This document shows, one piece after another, positions 15,820 to 25,093 of a DNA stretch of 64,000 nucleotides. The stretch spans positions 1,860,001 through 1,924,000 of the forward strand of contig NZ_CP015596.1 in assembly GCF_001644575.1 (NCBI RefSeq). The letters run 5' to 3'. Both the position numbers and the translations under genes were made by a program. The notes below the pieces were generated by a model. The model had not been told where the DNA came from and searched no databases. It was given only the letters and a program-made list of their open reading frames with translations. Position 1 is the first letter of the stretch. Each line of letters starts with the position of its first letter. Origin of the DNA: Mycobacterium adipatum (GTDB lineage Bacteria > Actinomycetota > Actinomycetes > Mycobacteriales > Mycobacteriaceae).

Positions 15820-16402
15820 GGGGCCCCGGAATCAGGCGGGGCCCTCGACCGGTCGCTCGGAGCGGCCGGGCGCGACCAAGATCGTCGTTTCCGGCGGGTT
15901 CGGTTCCGGCAAGACCACATTCGTCGGCGCGGTCTCGGAGATCATGCCGCTGCGCACCGAAGCGCTGGTGACCACGGCGTCGGCCGGGGTCGACGGTTTG
16001 GACGCCACCCCGCACAAGAACACCACCACGGTGGCGATGGACTTCGGCCGCATCACCCTGGCCGAGGATCTGGTGCTCTACCTGTTCGGGACCCCGGGCC
16101 AGCGACGCTTCTGGTTCATGTGGGACGACCTGGTCCGCGGCGCGATCGGCGCGGTCATCCTGGTCGACATCCGTCGCCTGCAGGACAGCTTCGCCGCCAT
16201 CGACTTCTTCGAAGCACGTGGTCTGCCGTTCCTCATTGCCATCAACGAGTTCGACGGGGCGCCAAGCTATCCGGTCTCGGCCGTGCGGCAGGCGCTGGCG
16301 TTGCGCGAGGACATCCCGATCGTCAGCGTGGATGCCAGAGACCGGCATTCCGCGCGGGCCGCCCTGATCGCGGTCGCCGAGTACGCCCTGGCCGCGGTGT
16401 GA
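15800..16402 (+). CDS. mfpB: Conservon small GTPase (MfpB)
   Basis: This 200-residue Ras-like ATP/GTP-binding protein corresponds to Rv3362c/CvnD. The P-loop is GGFGSGKT at residues 32-39, switch II is near LFGTPGQRRFWFMW, and the base-recognition element is AINEFDG. MfpB in M. smegmatis is reported to act with MfpA in protecting DNA gyrase from quinolones. The GTG start at 15800 overlaps mfpC by 20 bp, and the stop overlaps the mfpA start as GTGTGA. Confidence 0.9.
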   Translation: MAFGHFEGPRNQAGPSTGRSERPGATKIVVSGGFGSGKTTFVGAVSEIMPLRTEALVTTASAGVDGLDATPHKNTTTVAMDFGRITLAEDLVLYLFGTPGQRRFWFMWDDLVRGAIGAVILVDIRRLQDSFAAIDFFEARGLPFLIAINEFDGAPSYPVSAVRQALALREDIPIVSVDARDRHSARAALIAVAEYALAAV

Positions 16403-16959
16403 CCGACGACCAGGTCTGGGTGGACCGCGAGTTCACCGGACACGACTTTCGCGACGAGGACCTGAGCCGGATCCGTACCGAGCGGGTGGTGTTCGACGAA
16501 TGTGATTTCAGCGGTGTCGATCTGACCGAGTCCGAGCACCACGGATCTGCGTTCCGCAACTGCACCTTCCGCCGGGCATCGTTGCTGCACAGCACGTTCC
16601 GGCAGTGCAGCCTGCTGGGCCCGGTGTTCACCGAGACCAGATTGCGGCCGCTGCGATTCGTGGAGGTCGATCTGTCACTCAGCGTGCTCGGCGGGTGTGA
16701 CCTGCGCACCGTCGACCTGTCGGACTGCCGGTTGCGGGAGGCGAACCTGGTCGGGGCGGATCTGCGCAAGGCCGTGCTGACGCGGGCGGACCTCAGCGGG
16801 GCGCGGGTGCAGGACGCCAAGTTCGACGAGGCGGACCTGCGCGGCGCCCGCACCGATCCCACGTTCTGGACGACGGCGAAAGTTCGTGGCGCGCGGATCA
16901 ATATCGAACAGGCACTGGCCTATGCCGCCGCGCACGGGTTGGACGTGCACGGTGAGTAG
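16399..16959 (+). CDS. mfpA: Pentapeptide-repeat DNA gyrase protector MfpA
   Basis: This 186-residue protein is a right-handed quadrilateral beta-helix that mimics B-form DNA and binds gyrase, giving fluoroquinolone tolerance. About 30 A(D/N)LXX-type pentapeptides run from HDFRDEDLSRIR to ADLRGARTDP, with Phe/Leu at the central positions. The C-terminal helix (INIEQALAYAAAHG) fits the MfpA dimerisation segment. The GTG at 16399 overlaps the mfpB stop; the frame is open further upstream, but that part is out of frame with mfpB and unrelated to the repeat fold. Length matches M. tuberculosis MfpA (183). Confidence 0.95.
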   Translation: MTDDQVWVDREFTGHDFRDEDLSRIRTERVVFDECDFSGVDLTESEHHGSAFRNCTFRRASLLHSTFRQCSLLGPVFTETRLRPLRFVEVDLSLSVLGGCDLRTVDLSDCRLREANLVGADLRKAVLTRADLSGARVQDAKFDEADLRGARTDPTFWTTAKVRGARINIEQALAYAAAHGLDVHGE

Positions 16960-16974
16960 CGGCCCGCGAGGGGC

Positions 16975-17559
16975 TCAGCGCACCATGCGTTCGGCAACCC
17001 GGGCATAGACCTCGCCGAGCTTGTGCGCATCGCGGTGCTGGCGCGACGGGAACCACCGGCACACATCGACGCACAGCGATGAGATGGCCATCACGATCTC
17101 GTCGACGCTGTCGACGTGGAACTCGCCGGCGGCTACCCCGTCGGCAACGATGGCGCTGATCACATCGGTGACCCGGTGCCGCAACGGGGCTATCGCGCGG
17201 TAGTGCAGCGGACTCAGACCGTGCAACTCGTACTGCACCACCCGGGCCTGCTTGTGGTTCTCGGCGTGCCAACTGGCGAATGCGGCGACGACCGATCGCA
17301 ACCGTTGGGTGCAACTCGCCTCCGGTGAATCCGCGCTCTCCAGCGCCGAGAGCAGGCTGCTGTGTCCTTCGAGGGCGATGGCGTAGAGCAACTCTTCCTT
17401 GGACCGGTAGTGCGGGTACATCGCGGTGGCACTCATGTTGAGCCGCTTGGTGATCTGGCGGGTGGAGCTGCCGCCATAACCCGACTCGGCGAAAGCTTCG
17501 ATGGCGGCACGTCGGATGCGTTCCGCTGCCGCGGAATCCGCGCTTCGATCGCTGGCCAT
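16975..17559 (-). CDS. TetR-family transcriptional regulator
   Basis: This 194-residue regulator has the TetR helix-turn-helix at about residues 12-58 (AIEAFAESGYGGSSTRQITKRLNMSATAMYPHYRSKEELLYAIAL). The C-terminal ligand pocket gives no hint of the effector. It is divergent from the acyl-CoA dehydrogenase at 17663, and a 41-bp inverted repeat lies between them, so it most likely represses both genes and is relieved by an acyl-CoA or related ligand. Its 3' end is 15 bp from the convergent mfpA stop. Confidence 0.9.
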   Translation of the reverse strand: MASDRSADSAAAERIRRAAIEAFAESGYGGSSTRQITKRLNMSATAMYPHYRSKEELLYAIALEGHSSLLSALESADSPEASCTQRLRSVVAAFASWHAENHKQARVVQYELHGLSPLHYRAIAPLRHRVTDVISAIVADGVAAGEFHVDSVDEIVMAISSLCVDVCRWFPSRQHRDAHKLGEVYARVAERMVR

Positions 17560-17580
17560 GTCGGCTGGATCCTACATGCC

Positions 17581-17610
17581 TTGACACGGGGCGGGGTCGG
17601 GATGCAATAT
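17581..17610 (+). promoter_or_regulatory. Acyl-CoA dehydrogenase promoter
   Basis: TTGACA at 17581-17586 and CAATAT at 17605-17610 are spaced by 18 bp. The -10 hexamer overlaps the left arm of the operator at 17606-17646, so repressor binding would exclude RNA polymerase. Confidence 0.55.
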
Positions 17611-17646
17611 TAGCGAGCGCTCATAAAATGAGCAGTCGCTAATATT
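17606..17646. promoter_or_regulatory. 41-bp inverted-repeat TetR operator
   Basis: Two 19-bp arms (AATATTAGCGAGCGCTCAT and its complement with two mismatches) flank a 3-bp centre. The site lies in the divergent region between the TetR gene and the acyl-CoA dehydrogenase. The length could accommodate two TetR dimers. Confidence 0.8.
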
Positions 17647-17662
17647 TACGAAGGGTCCGGGC

Positions 17663-19438
17663 ATGGCGGAGTTTCTCTCACGGCGCGATATCGACTTCCT
17701 GCTGTTCGACTGGCTCGGTGTCGACGACCTGGTCAAGCACGAGCGATTCGCCGAGCACTCGCGGGAGACCTTCGACGCGGTTCTCGATCTCAGCGCGGCC
17801 ATCGCAGGCAAGTGCTTCGCACCCCACAACAAGACGTGCGACCAGAGCGCACCGTCGGTGGGCGCCGACGGCACCGTCGTGCTGATCGACGAAATCAAGG
17901 ACGCGCTGGACACTTTCGGCGAGGCGGGCCTGATGGCCGGCGCCTTCGACGAAGCCCTGGGCGGCATGGGTTTGCCGACGGTGGTCGCCCAGGCGTCGAT
18001 GACCTTCTTTCGGGCGGCCAACCCCAGCATCACCTCATACGCGTTCCTGACGGTGGGCAACGCCAACCTGCTGGTCGAGTACGGCACCGACGAACAGATC
18101 GACACCTGGGTGCGGCCGATGCTGGAGGGCCGCTTCTTCGGCACCATGTGCCTCTCGGAGCCCGACGCCGGCTCGTCGTTGGCCGACATCACCACCCGGG
18201 CGGTGCCCGCCCCCGACGGGACCTACCGGATCACCGGAACCAAGATGTGGATCACCGGCGGTGACCATGAGCTCTCGGAGAACATCGTGCACCTGGTGCT
18301 GGCCAAGGCGCCCGGCGGCGGTCCCGGTGTCAAGGGGATCTCGCTGTTCATCGTGCCGAAGTTCCTGCCCGACGGCACCCGCAACGACGTCGCGCTGGTG
18401 AGCCTGAACCACAAGATGGGCAACCACGCCACCACCAACGCCCTGCTCAACTTCGGTGACGGCACCCACCGGCCCGCGGAACAGCCGGGCGCGGTCGGCT
18501 ATCTCGTCGGCGCCGAACACCACGGGCTGACCTACATGTTCCACATGATGAACGAGGCCCGCATCGCGGTGGGTGGGCAGGCCACCGCGACCGGGTACGC
18601 CGGCTACCTGGCATCCCTGGACTACGCCAAGCAGCGGGTCCAGGGGCGACCCGTGGACGCCAAGCGTCCCGGCCAACCGCAGGTTGCGCTGATCGAGCAC
18701 GCCGACGTCAAGCGGATGCTGTTGGCTCAGAAGTCCTATGTCGAAGGCGCACTCGCGTTGGGCCTGTACTGCTGGCGGCTGGTCGACGAGGAGCGCATCA
18801 CCACCGGGGCCGAGCGCGACAACGCGCACCTGCTGCTGGAAGTGCTGACGCCGATCGCCAAGAGTTGGCCCGCGCAGTGGTGTCTGGAAGCCAACAACCT
18901 CGCCATCCAGGTGCACGGTGGGTACGGCTACACCAAGGAATTCGACGTCGAGCAGCACTACCGGGACAACCGGCTCAACGCCATCCATGAGGGCACCCAC
19001 GGCATCCATGGGCTGGACCTGCTGGGCCGTAAGGTCGTCATGCAGGACGGGGCGGGTTTGACCGTGCTCGCCGAGCGGATCAGCCACACGATCGACGCGG
19101 CAATGGAATTCGACGATGCGGTGGGCCACGCCCGGGCGTTGCGACGCGCGCTGGACAGGCTGCTGGAGGTCACCGCGACACTCTGGTCGGCCGGCGACAT
19201 CGCCACCACGCTCGCCAACTCGACGATCTACCTGGAGGCCACCGGTCATGTGGTGATCGCCTGGATGTGGTTGGAGCAGATGCTTGCCTGCAGCGGTCGC
19301 GACGGTGACTTCTATGACGGCAAGCGCGCGGCGGCCCGGTACTTCTTCACCTACGAACTACCCAAGGTCGGCCCCCAGTTCGAGCTGCTGGCCAGCCTGG
19401 ACCGGACCACGGTGGAGGCCGCGCCGAGCTGGTTCTGA
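17663..19438 (+). CDS. Acyl-CoA dehydrogenase with C-terminal extension
   Basis: This 591-residue FAD enzyme should catalyse alpha,beta-dehydrogenation of an acyl-CoA. It has the ACAD middle domain (MCLSEPDAGSSLADI, TGTKMWITGG), the FAD-binding segment QVHGGYGYTKEFDVEQHYRD and the catalytic Glu in AIHEGTHGIHG. Length over 580 and the extra C-terminal helical domain fit the FadE5-like long subgroup rather than 380-residue ACADs. Chain-length specificity is not predictable. It is controlled by the divergent TetR through the adjacent operator. Confidence 0.9.
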   Translation: MAEFLSRRDIDFLLFDWLGVDDLVKHERFAEHSRETFDAVLDLSAAIAGKCFAPHNKTCDQSAPSVGADGTVVLIDEIKDALDTFGEAGLMAGAFDEALGGMGLPTVVAQASMTFFRAANPSITSYAFLTVGNANLLVEYGTDEQIDTWVRPMLEGRFFGTMCLSEPDAGSSLADITTRAVPAPDGTYRITGTKMWITGGDHELSENIVHLVLAKAPGGGPGVKGISLFIVPKFLPDGTRNDVALVSLNHKMGNHATTNALLNFGDGTHRPAEQPGAVGYLVGAEHHGLTYMFHMMNEARIAVGGQATATGYAGYLASLDYAKQRVQGRPVDAKRPGQPQVALIEHADVKRMLLAQKSYVEGALALGLYCWRLVDEERITTGAERDNAHLLLEVLTPIAKSWPAQWCLEANNLAIQVHGGYGYTKEFDVEQHYRDNRLNAIHEGTHGIHGLDLLGRKVVMQDGAGLTVLAERISHTIDAAMEFDDAVGHARALRRALDRLLEVTATLWSAGDIATTLANSTIYLEATGHVVIAWMWLEQMLACSGRDGDFYDGKRAAARYFFTYELPKVGPQFELLASLDRTTVEAAPSWF

Positions 19439-19447
19439 CGCCCCCGG

Positions 19448-22069
19448 CTATCCCGCCTTGAGACGGATCTTGAAGCGCACGAAGCTCAGGTACGCGACGC
19501 TGAGGGCCGCCAGCATGCCCATGTCGAACCACCACGCCGAGGTGGTGTGCTCCCAGTGCGCGTCCTTGGGCGTCAGTGGTCCGGGCACCAGCTTGATCAG
19601 ATCCACCGTCGACGCCGACGCCGCGAAGCCCCAGCGCGCCGGGGTGAACCAGGACAGCTGGTCGAGTATCAGGCGGTCGGTCACCGGGATCATGCCGCCG
19701 GAGAACACCAGCTGGCTCATCACGGCCACCACCAGCAGCGGCATGATCTGCTCACTGGACTTGGCCAGCGCCGAGAGCGCCAGACCGACCATCGCCGCGG
19801 TCACCGTCGTCGCCGCCATCACCAGGAACAGCTCGGCCGTGGGAGGAAGGAAGGACACCGACCCCTGGGTCGGGCCGCCCTTGCCGGCCACCGCGATCGC
19901 GGTGACGATCGAGGACTGGATGATGGCGAACACCGCGTAGATGCACACCTTGGCCATCAGGTAGGCCGTCGTCGACAACCCGACGGCCTGCTCGCGGCGG
20001 AAGATGGCGCGCTCACCGATCAGGTCGCGGACCGTCAGCGCGGTGCCCATGAAGATGGCGCCGACGTTGAGCAACACCAGCATCTGGCCGGGCTCATTGG
20101 GGGCGTCGCCCATCGGGTTCGGGATGCCGAAGCCGACGTCACCGGGAACCGACAGCGACAGCACACCCATGATGAACGGCAGCATCGCCAGGAACGCGAA
20201 GTAGCCGCGATCGGAGATGATCAGCCGCATCTGGCGCCGGGCGATCGTGGAGAACTGTCGCCGCACACTGGTTTTCGCGGGCTTACCCAGATCGGCGGGC
20301 TGCGAGGACGCCTCGGCCTGCGGCGGCGGGCCGCTACGGGACAGATAGCGCTGGTGTGAGGCGTCGGGGTCGCCGGCGACCGAGGAGAAGATGTCGGCCC
20401 AGTTGGTGGTGCCCAGTTCCGGGCCGATCTGGCTGGGCGGTCCGTAGAACGCCGTCTTGCCGCCGGGCGCCAGCAGCAGCACCTGATCGCAGACGTCGAG
20501 GTAGGTCAGCGAATGCGTCACCACCAGCACCACGCGGCCGGCATCGGCGAGCTGGCGCAGCATCGTCATCACCTGGCGGTCCAGCGCCGGGTCCAGGCCG
20601 GAGGTCGGCTCGTCCAGAATCAGCAACGACGGGCCGGTCAGCAGTTCCAGAGCCACCGAGGCCCGTTTGCGCTGACCGCCGGACAACTTGTCCACCCGGG
20701 TCTCCAGGTGCTGGGTCATCTCCAGTTCCTCGAGGACCTGCAGGACCACCCGTTCGCGGTCCTCGTTGGTGGTGTCCGGCGGCAGCCGTAGCTCGGCGGC
20801 GTACATCAGCGCCTGCTTGACGGTCAGCTGGCCGTGCACCACATCGTCCTGGGGGACCATGCCGATCCGGGATCGCAGCGAGGCGTACTCGGCGTGAATG
20901 TCGTGGCCCTCGAAGGACACCCGGCCGTCGGTCGGGTGCGTCAGTCCCGCGACCTGTTTGGCGAACGTCGACTTGCCGGCACCCGAGGGGCCGATGACCG
21001 CGGTCAGGGTGCCCGGCCGCGCGTCGATCGAGATGTTGTTCAGCAGCGTCTTGTTGCCCTCGATGGTCCACGTCAGGCCGCGGACCTCCAGACCACCGGT
21101 GCGGGTAGCGGCCTGGGTCTCGGAGCCGCGGACCAGCGTCCCGCCGGTGAACACCAGGTCGACGTTGCCGATGGTGACCACATCGCCCTCGCGCAGCAGC
21201 GCGTCGTCGACCCGGGCACCGTTGACGAAGGTGCCGTTGATGCTGCGGTTGTCCAGGATCTCGGTGCCGCCGGGCCCGGACACCAGGGTGGCGTGGTGGC
21301 GCGAGGCCAGCACGTCGGGGATGACGATGTCGTTGTCGGTGGCGCGACCGATCTTGATCCCGCCCGGGGGCACCTCGGGTGCGCGACCGGGCCGCAGGAT
21401 CTTGAGCATGCTGGTCGCCAGATTGTTCTCCGACGGCCGCGGCACCGCGGTCGGACCCATGGCGGTCTGCGACGGGTCGGCCGGCGGAATGTAGGTCGGC
21501 TGCGAGCGCGACACCGCGGGCGGGGGATAGGTCGGCTGCGGCGCGCTCGGCTGATAGGACTGCTGGCCCGTCGGCTGATACGGCTGCGGGCCGGACGGAT
21601 ACCGGGGCTGGGCGGGTGGGGCGCCGGCGCCGGTCGACCAGGCCGGCGGGGCGGGCGGTTGGGGCGGCATCGGGGCCTGGGTGGGCCAGGACGCGCTGGG
21701 GCGCGGTCCGGTCGAGGTCGGTACCGCGGCCGTCGGCGGCGGCGTGCCGGCCGAGCCCTGATGGCGGCCGACCTCGAACACCAGCTGCGGGCCGTCCGGG
21801 TTGCCGATGTTGATGTACTGGCCGTCGGCGATGTCGAGGGTGGGCACCCGCTGGCCGTTGACGTACATGCCGTTGAGGCTGCCGTTGTCGATGGCGATCC
21901 ACCGGCCCTGGTCGAAGCGCAGCACCAGGTGCGCGCGGGAGATCAGCGGGTGGGCGATACGGACATCGGCACGCAGATCGCGGCCGACGACGACGTCGTT
22001 GCCTGCGGAGAAGGTCCGTGAGGACCCGTCGTATCTAACGGTCAGCGCGGGCGTTCCGGGGCGGCTCAT
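19448..22069 (-). CDS. FHA-domain ABC transporter, Rv1747 type
   Basis: This 873-residue fused exporter has two FHA domains (about residues 27-95 and 238-307), a Pro/Gln/Thr linker between them, an ABC ATPase with Walker A GPSGAGKS (about 360), LSGGQRKR signature and Walker B LLILDEPTSGLD, and six C-terminal membrane helices (ABC2 type). In M. tuberculosis Rv1747 is phosphorylated by PknF on linker threonines that its FHA domains read, and it affects PIM export and virulence. Here no kinase gene is adjacent, unlike the pknF-Rv1747 pair. The ATG at 22069 is preceded by TACAGT 8 nt upstream, suggesting a leaderless mRNA; a TTG at 22078 is possible. Confidence 0.92.
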   Translation of the reverse strand: MSRPGTPALTVRYDGSSRTFSAGNDVVVGRDLRADVRIAHPLISRAHLVLRFDQGRWIAIDNGSLNGMYVNGQRVPTLDIADGQYINIGNPDGPQLVFEVGRHQGSAGTPPPTAAVPTSTGPRPSASWPTQAPMPPQPPAPPAWSTGAGAPPAQPRYPSGPQPYQPTGQQSYQPSAPQPTYPPPAVSRSQPTYIPPADPSQTAMGPTAVPRPSENNLATSMLKILRPGRAPEVPPGGIKIGRATDNDIVIPDVLASRHHATLVSGPGGTEILDNRSINGTFVNGARVDDALLREGDVVTIGNVDLVFTGGTLVRGSETQAATRTGGLEVRGLTWTIEGNKTLLNNISIDARPGTLTAVIGPSGAGKSTFAKQVAGLTHPTDGRVSFEGHDIHAEYASLRSRIGMVPQDDVVHGQLTVKQALMYAAELRLPPDTTNEDRERVVLQVLEELEMTQHLETRVDKLSGGQRKRASVALELLTGPSLLILDEPTSGLDPALDRQVMTMLRQLADAGRVVLVVTHSLTYLDVCDQVLLLAPGGKTAFYGPPSQIGPELGTTNWADIFSSVAGDPDASHQRYLSRSGPPPQAEASSQPADLGKPAKTSVRRQFSTIARRQMRLIISDRGYFAFLAMLPFIMGVLSLSVPGDVGFGIPNPMGDAPNEPGQMLVLLNVGAIFMGTALTVRDLIGERAIFRREQAVGLSTTAYLMAKVCIYAVFAIIQSSIVTAIAVAGKGGPTQGSVSFLPPTAELFLVMAATTVTAAMVGLALSALAKSSEQIMPLLVVAVMSQLVFSGGMIPVTDRLILDQLSWFTPARWGFAASASTVDLIKLVPGPLTPKDAHWEHTTSAWWFDMGMLAALSVAYLSFVRFKIRLKAG

Positions 22070-22156
22070 CGCGAACAACTGTATCGGTTGGGCGGGACGG
22101 TCTGCCGGGCCGCAACGGCGATGTTGCCGATCTGAGGCGTTCTCGGCGCTGGATCG

Positions 22157-23380
22157 TCAGACCGTCAACGTGTCCGGGGCGCCGGTGAGCACGCAACGGG
22201 TGTGGCTGTAGATGGTGGGCATGCACTTGTTGCAGTGCGTGCACAGGGCCTTGACGGTGTGGGCGTCCCCGTCGGCCTTGATGCGGTTGATCAGGTCGGG
22301 TTCGGCCAACAGCGCACGGCCCATCGCGACGAAGTCGAATCCCTCCGCCATCGCCAGGTCCATGGTCTCCCGGTTGGTGATACCACCCAGCAGGATCAGG
22401 GGCATCGACAATTCCGCCCGGAATTGGCGGGCATGCCGCAGCAGGTAAGCCTCGCGGTACGGGTACTCGCGCAGGAATTTCGTGCCGGTCATCCGCATGC
22501 CCCAGCTCAGCGGCGGTTTGAACGCGGCGGCGAACTCCCGCAGCGGCGCGTCGCCGTGGAACAGGTACATGGGGTTGACCAGCGAGCTGCCCGCGGTCAG
22601 CTCGATGGCATCCAGCCCGCCATCGTCCTGGAGCCACTTCGCGGTCTGCAGTGCCTCGTCGATCGGGATACCGCCGCGCACGCCGTCGGTCATGGTCAGC
22701 TTCGCGGTGACCGCGATCTGCTTGGCGCCGTGGGTGTCGACGGCGTCGCGCACCGCCCGCACGACCCCGCGCGCGACCTTGGCGCGGTTCTCCAGCGACC
22801 CGCCGAACTCGTCGGTGCGCCGGTTGAGCATCGGACTGAGGAACGAACTGGCCAGGTAGTTGTGCCCGAGGTGGACCTCGACGGCATCGAATCCGGCGTC
22901 GATGGCCAGCCGCGCGGCGTCCGCGTGCGCCGCGGTGACCGCGCGGATGTCCTCCAGGCCGGCTTTGCGGGCGAACCGGATCGAGAGCGGATTGAAGAAT
23001 CGCACCGGCGCCAGCGCCGGGGCCCTGTTGGTCTTGGCGTTGGCCACCGGTCCGGCGTGACCGATCTGGGCGCTGATCGCCGCGCCTTCGGCGTGCACGG
23101 CATCGGTCAGCCTGCGCAACCCGGGCAGCGCCTCCGGACGCATCCACAGCTGCCAGCCGTCGGTGCGTCCGCCGGGCGTGACGGCGCAGTAGGCGACCGT
23201 CGTCATGCCGACACCGCCCGCCGCCGGTAGCCGGTGGTACTTGATCAGATCATCGGTGACCAGTGCGTTCGGGGTGGCCGCCTCGAAGGTGGCGGCCTTG
23301 ATGATGCGGTTGCGCAACGTCACCGGACCGAGCTTGGCCGCACCGAACACGTCGGTGAACACTCTGGGCTGCGTGTTCAT
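22157..23380 (-). CDS. NADH:flavin oxidoreductase, old yellow enzyme family (Rv3359 type)
   Basis: This 407-residue TIM-barrel FMN enzyme has [29 protein letters not shown] at the N-terminus, the [33 protein letters not shown] active-site block, and a short C-terminal Cys-rich segment ([10 protein letters not shown]). Enoate or enone reductase activity is expected; the substrate is unknown. The Cys cluster resembles the start of the iron-sulfur region in 2,4-dienoyl-CoA reductases, but the flavodoxin/NAD domains are absent. The ATG at 23380 is preferred over a GTG at 23398. It is divergent from folD by under 30 bp. Confidence 0.85.
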   Translation of the reverse strand: MNTQPRVFTDVFGAAKLGPVTLRNRIIKAATFEAATPNALVTDDLIKYHRLPAAGGVGMTTVAYCAVTPGGRTDGWQLWMRPEALPGLRRLTDAVHAEGAAISAQIGHAGPVANAKTNRAPALAPVRFFNPLSIRFARKAGLEDIRAVTAAHADAARLAIDAGFDAVEVHLGHNYLASSFLSPMLNRRTDEFGGSLENRAKVARGVVRAVRDAVDTHGAKQIAVTAKLTMTDGVRGGIPIDEALQTAKWLQDDGGLDAIELTAGSSLVNPMYLFHGDAPLREFAAAFKPPLSWGMRMTGTKFLREYPYREAYLLRHARQFRAELSMPLILLGGITNRETMDLAMAEGFDFVAMGRALLAEPDLINRIKADGDAHTVKALCTHCNKCMPTIYSHTRCVLTGAPDTLTV

Positions 23381-23408
23381 ACCTGGCGAGCCTGCCACAA
23401 TGAGCTAC

Positions 23409-24254
23409 GTGGCAGCGACGACTTTGGACGGTAAGTCCACCCGCGACGAAATTCTCGACGACCTCAAGGACCGGGTGGCCAAACTGGCGACGGCCGGCCG
23501 CACCCCAGGGCTGGGCACCATCCTGGTCGGCGACGACCCCGGATCGCAGGCCTATGTGCGAGGCAAGCACGCCGACTGCGCCAAGGTCGGGATCAACTCG
23601 ATCCGCCGCGATCTGCCCGCCGACATCAGCCAGGCCACCCTCGACGAGACGATCGACGAGCTCAACGCCAACCCGGACTGCACCGGCTACATCGTGCAGT
23701 TGCCGCTACCCAAGCACCTGGACGAGAACGCCGCGCTGGAACGCATCGACCCGGACAAGGACGCCGACGGGCTGCATCCCACCAATCTGGGTCGGCTGGT
23801 GCTCGGCAAAGAGGCTCCGCTGCCCTGCACGCCGCGCGGCATCGTGCACCTGCTGCGCCGCTTCGAGGTACCGATCGCCGGTGCGCACGTGGTCGTCATC
23901 GGTCGAGGGGTGACCGTCGGCCGCCCGCTGGGCCTGCTACTCACCCGCCGCTCGGAGAACGCGACCGTCACGTTGTGTCACACCGGAACCCGGGATCTCG
24001 CCGCGTTGACCCGGCAGGCCGACATCATCGTCGCCGCGGTCGGGGTGCCCTATATGGTCACCGCCGACATGGTGAAGCCCGGCGCTGCCGTCGTCGACGT
24101 GGGCGTCAGCCGGGTCGAGGGCAAGCTCACCGGGGACGTGGCGCCCGACGTCTGGGACGTGGCCGGATATGTGTCGCCGAACCCGGGCGGGGTGGGCCCG
24201 CTGACGCGCGCGTTCCTGCTGACCAACGTGGTGGAGCGAGCCGAACGTGACTAG
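23409..24254 (+). CDS. folD: Bifunctional methylene-THF dehydrogenase/cyclohydrolase FolD
   Basis: This 281-residue enzyme interconverts 5,10-methylene-, methenyl- and 10-formyl-tetrahydrofolate with NADP. Signatures are [47 protein letters not shown] and [17 protein letters not shown]. The GTG at 23409 gives exactly the 281 residues I recall for M. tuberculosis FolD, and CACAAT lies 7 nt before it (leaderless). An ATG at 23400 would add MSY. The one-carbon role fits the nearby methionine operon. The next gene starts 4 bp after the stop. Confidence 0.92.
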   Translation: MAATTLDGKSTRDEILDDLKDRVAKLATAGRTPGLGTILVGDDPGSQAYVRGKHADCAKVGINSIRRDLPADISQATLDETIDELNANPDCTGYIVQLPLPKHLDENAALERIDPDKDADGLHPTNLGRLVLGKEAPLPCTPRGIVHLLRRFEVPIAGAHVVVIGRGVTVGRPLGLLLTRRSENATVTLCHTGTRDLAALTRQADIIVAAVGVPYMVTADMVKPGAAVVDVGVSRVEGKLTGDVAPDVWDVAGYVSPNPGGVGPLTRAFLLTNVVERAERD

Positions 24255-24257
24255 CTC

Positions 24258-24551
24258 TTGACGCCGAAGGCGTTCGCCCGCAAGATCTTTGCCGGCCAGT
24301 GGCCGATCCTGCTGGTCGGCCTGATCCTCGTCGCCGCACTGGGGCTGGTGATCGCCGGGTACTGGCGTCGCGGTGCGCTGGTCATCGGGATTGCCGTGGG
24401 CGTGGCCGCCGCGCTGCGCCTCGCGCTCACCGATGAGCGCGCCGGCCTGCTGGTGATCCGTTCCCGCCCAATAGATTTCGTGACAACCGCGACGGTGAGC
24501 GCGACGATGCTCTACATCGCGTGGACCATCGACCCGCTCGGTACGTCCTGA
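24258..24551 (+). CDS. DUF3017 small membrane protein (Rv3355c type)
   Basis: This 97-residue protein has three hydrophobic segments (PILLVGLILVAALGLVIAGYW, ALVIGIAVGVAAALRLAL, TATVSATMLYIAWTI) and is the usual partner downstream of folD in mycobacteria. Its function is unknown. The start is a TTG at 24258; no better start is present after the folD stop. The stop nearly touches the convergent membrane protein gene. Confidence 0.75.
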   Translation: MTPKAFARKIFAGQWPILLVGLILVAALGLVIAGYWRRGALVIGIAVGVAAALRLALTDERAGLLVIRSRPIDFVTTATVSATMLYIAWTIDPLGTS

Positions 24552-24552
24552 A

Positions 24553-25017
24553 TCACGGTTGCTCGGATCGGGCCTGCGGCCCCAGCGTCACGCCCGTGGC
24601 GATCATCGCGACGGCCGAGCCCAGATGCAGCCAGTTGTCGGCGGTGTTGACGGGCAGGACATTCCACGGCCCGTGGTGGTCGACGGCCAGTCCGTAGAGC
24701 CACAGCACTGCGTACCCGGCACCGCCCCACAGCAGGTACGCCGTGGCGGACGACGACGACCGGGCGAACACCAGCCCGGCGATCCCGAAGGCCAGGTGCA
24801 CCAGATTGTGCAGCACCGAGACGGCGAACACTCCGAGCAGCAGGGCCCCCGAGCGGTGACCGGCCCACCCCAACTCCTCGAAACCACTGGTGATGCCCGG
24901 GATGAAACCGGCGAGCCCGAACAGCAGGAACACCGTGCCGATCACCATCGCGGCAATCTGCACGATCGGGGCAGCACCGCCGGCCTCGGCAAGACGGTCT
25001 CGGTCACGCCTGGACAT
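24553..25017 (-). CDS. DUF4383 membrane protein
   Basis: This 154-residue protein has four membrane helices and the DUF4383 pattern (ALLLGVFAVSVLHNLVHLAFGIAGL and VNTADNWLHLGSAVAMIATG). The function is unknown. The ATG at 25017 follows GAGAGG by about 7 nt; an open frame runs on to 25314 but overlaps the downstream end of the methyltransferase gene in another frame. It is a single gene with 76 bp before the next one. Confidence 0.75.
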   Translation of the reverse strand: MSRRDRDRLAEAGGAAPIVQIAAMVIGTVFLLFGLAGFIPGITSGFEELGWAGHRSGALLLGVFAVSVLHNLVHLAFGIAGLVFARSSSSATAYLLWGGAGYAVLWLYGLAVDHHGPWNVLPVNTADNWLHLGSAVAMIATGVTLGPQARSEQP

Positions 25018-25093
25018 CGCGGGCCTCTCGTCGTTCACCGGGTAGTACCCACTCGGCGTACCGATTATGCCGCGCGGGGCCCGGCCCGTCCGG

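Noticed and set aside
15095..16348. Minus-strand frame across mfpD-mfpB
   Set aside because: It runs across three overlapping genuine genes and looks like shadow sequence.
16120..16398. Upstream extension of mfpA
   Set aside because: This part is mfpB read in another frame; pentapeptide repeats begin only after the GTG at 16399.
18035..19249. Minus-strand open frame inside the acyl-CoA dehydrogenase
   Set aside because: Same antisense effect; the plus-strand protein is unambiguous and conserved over its full length.
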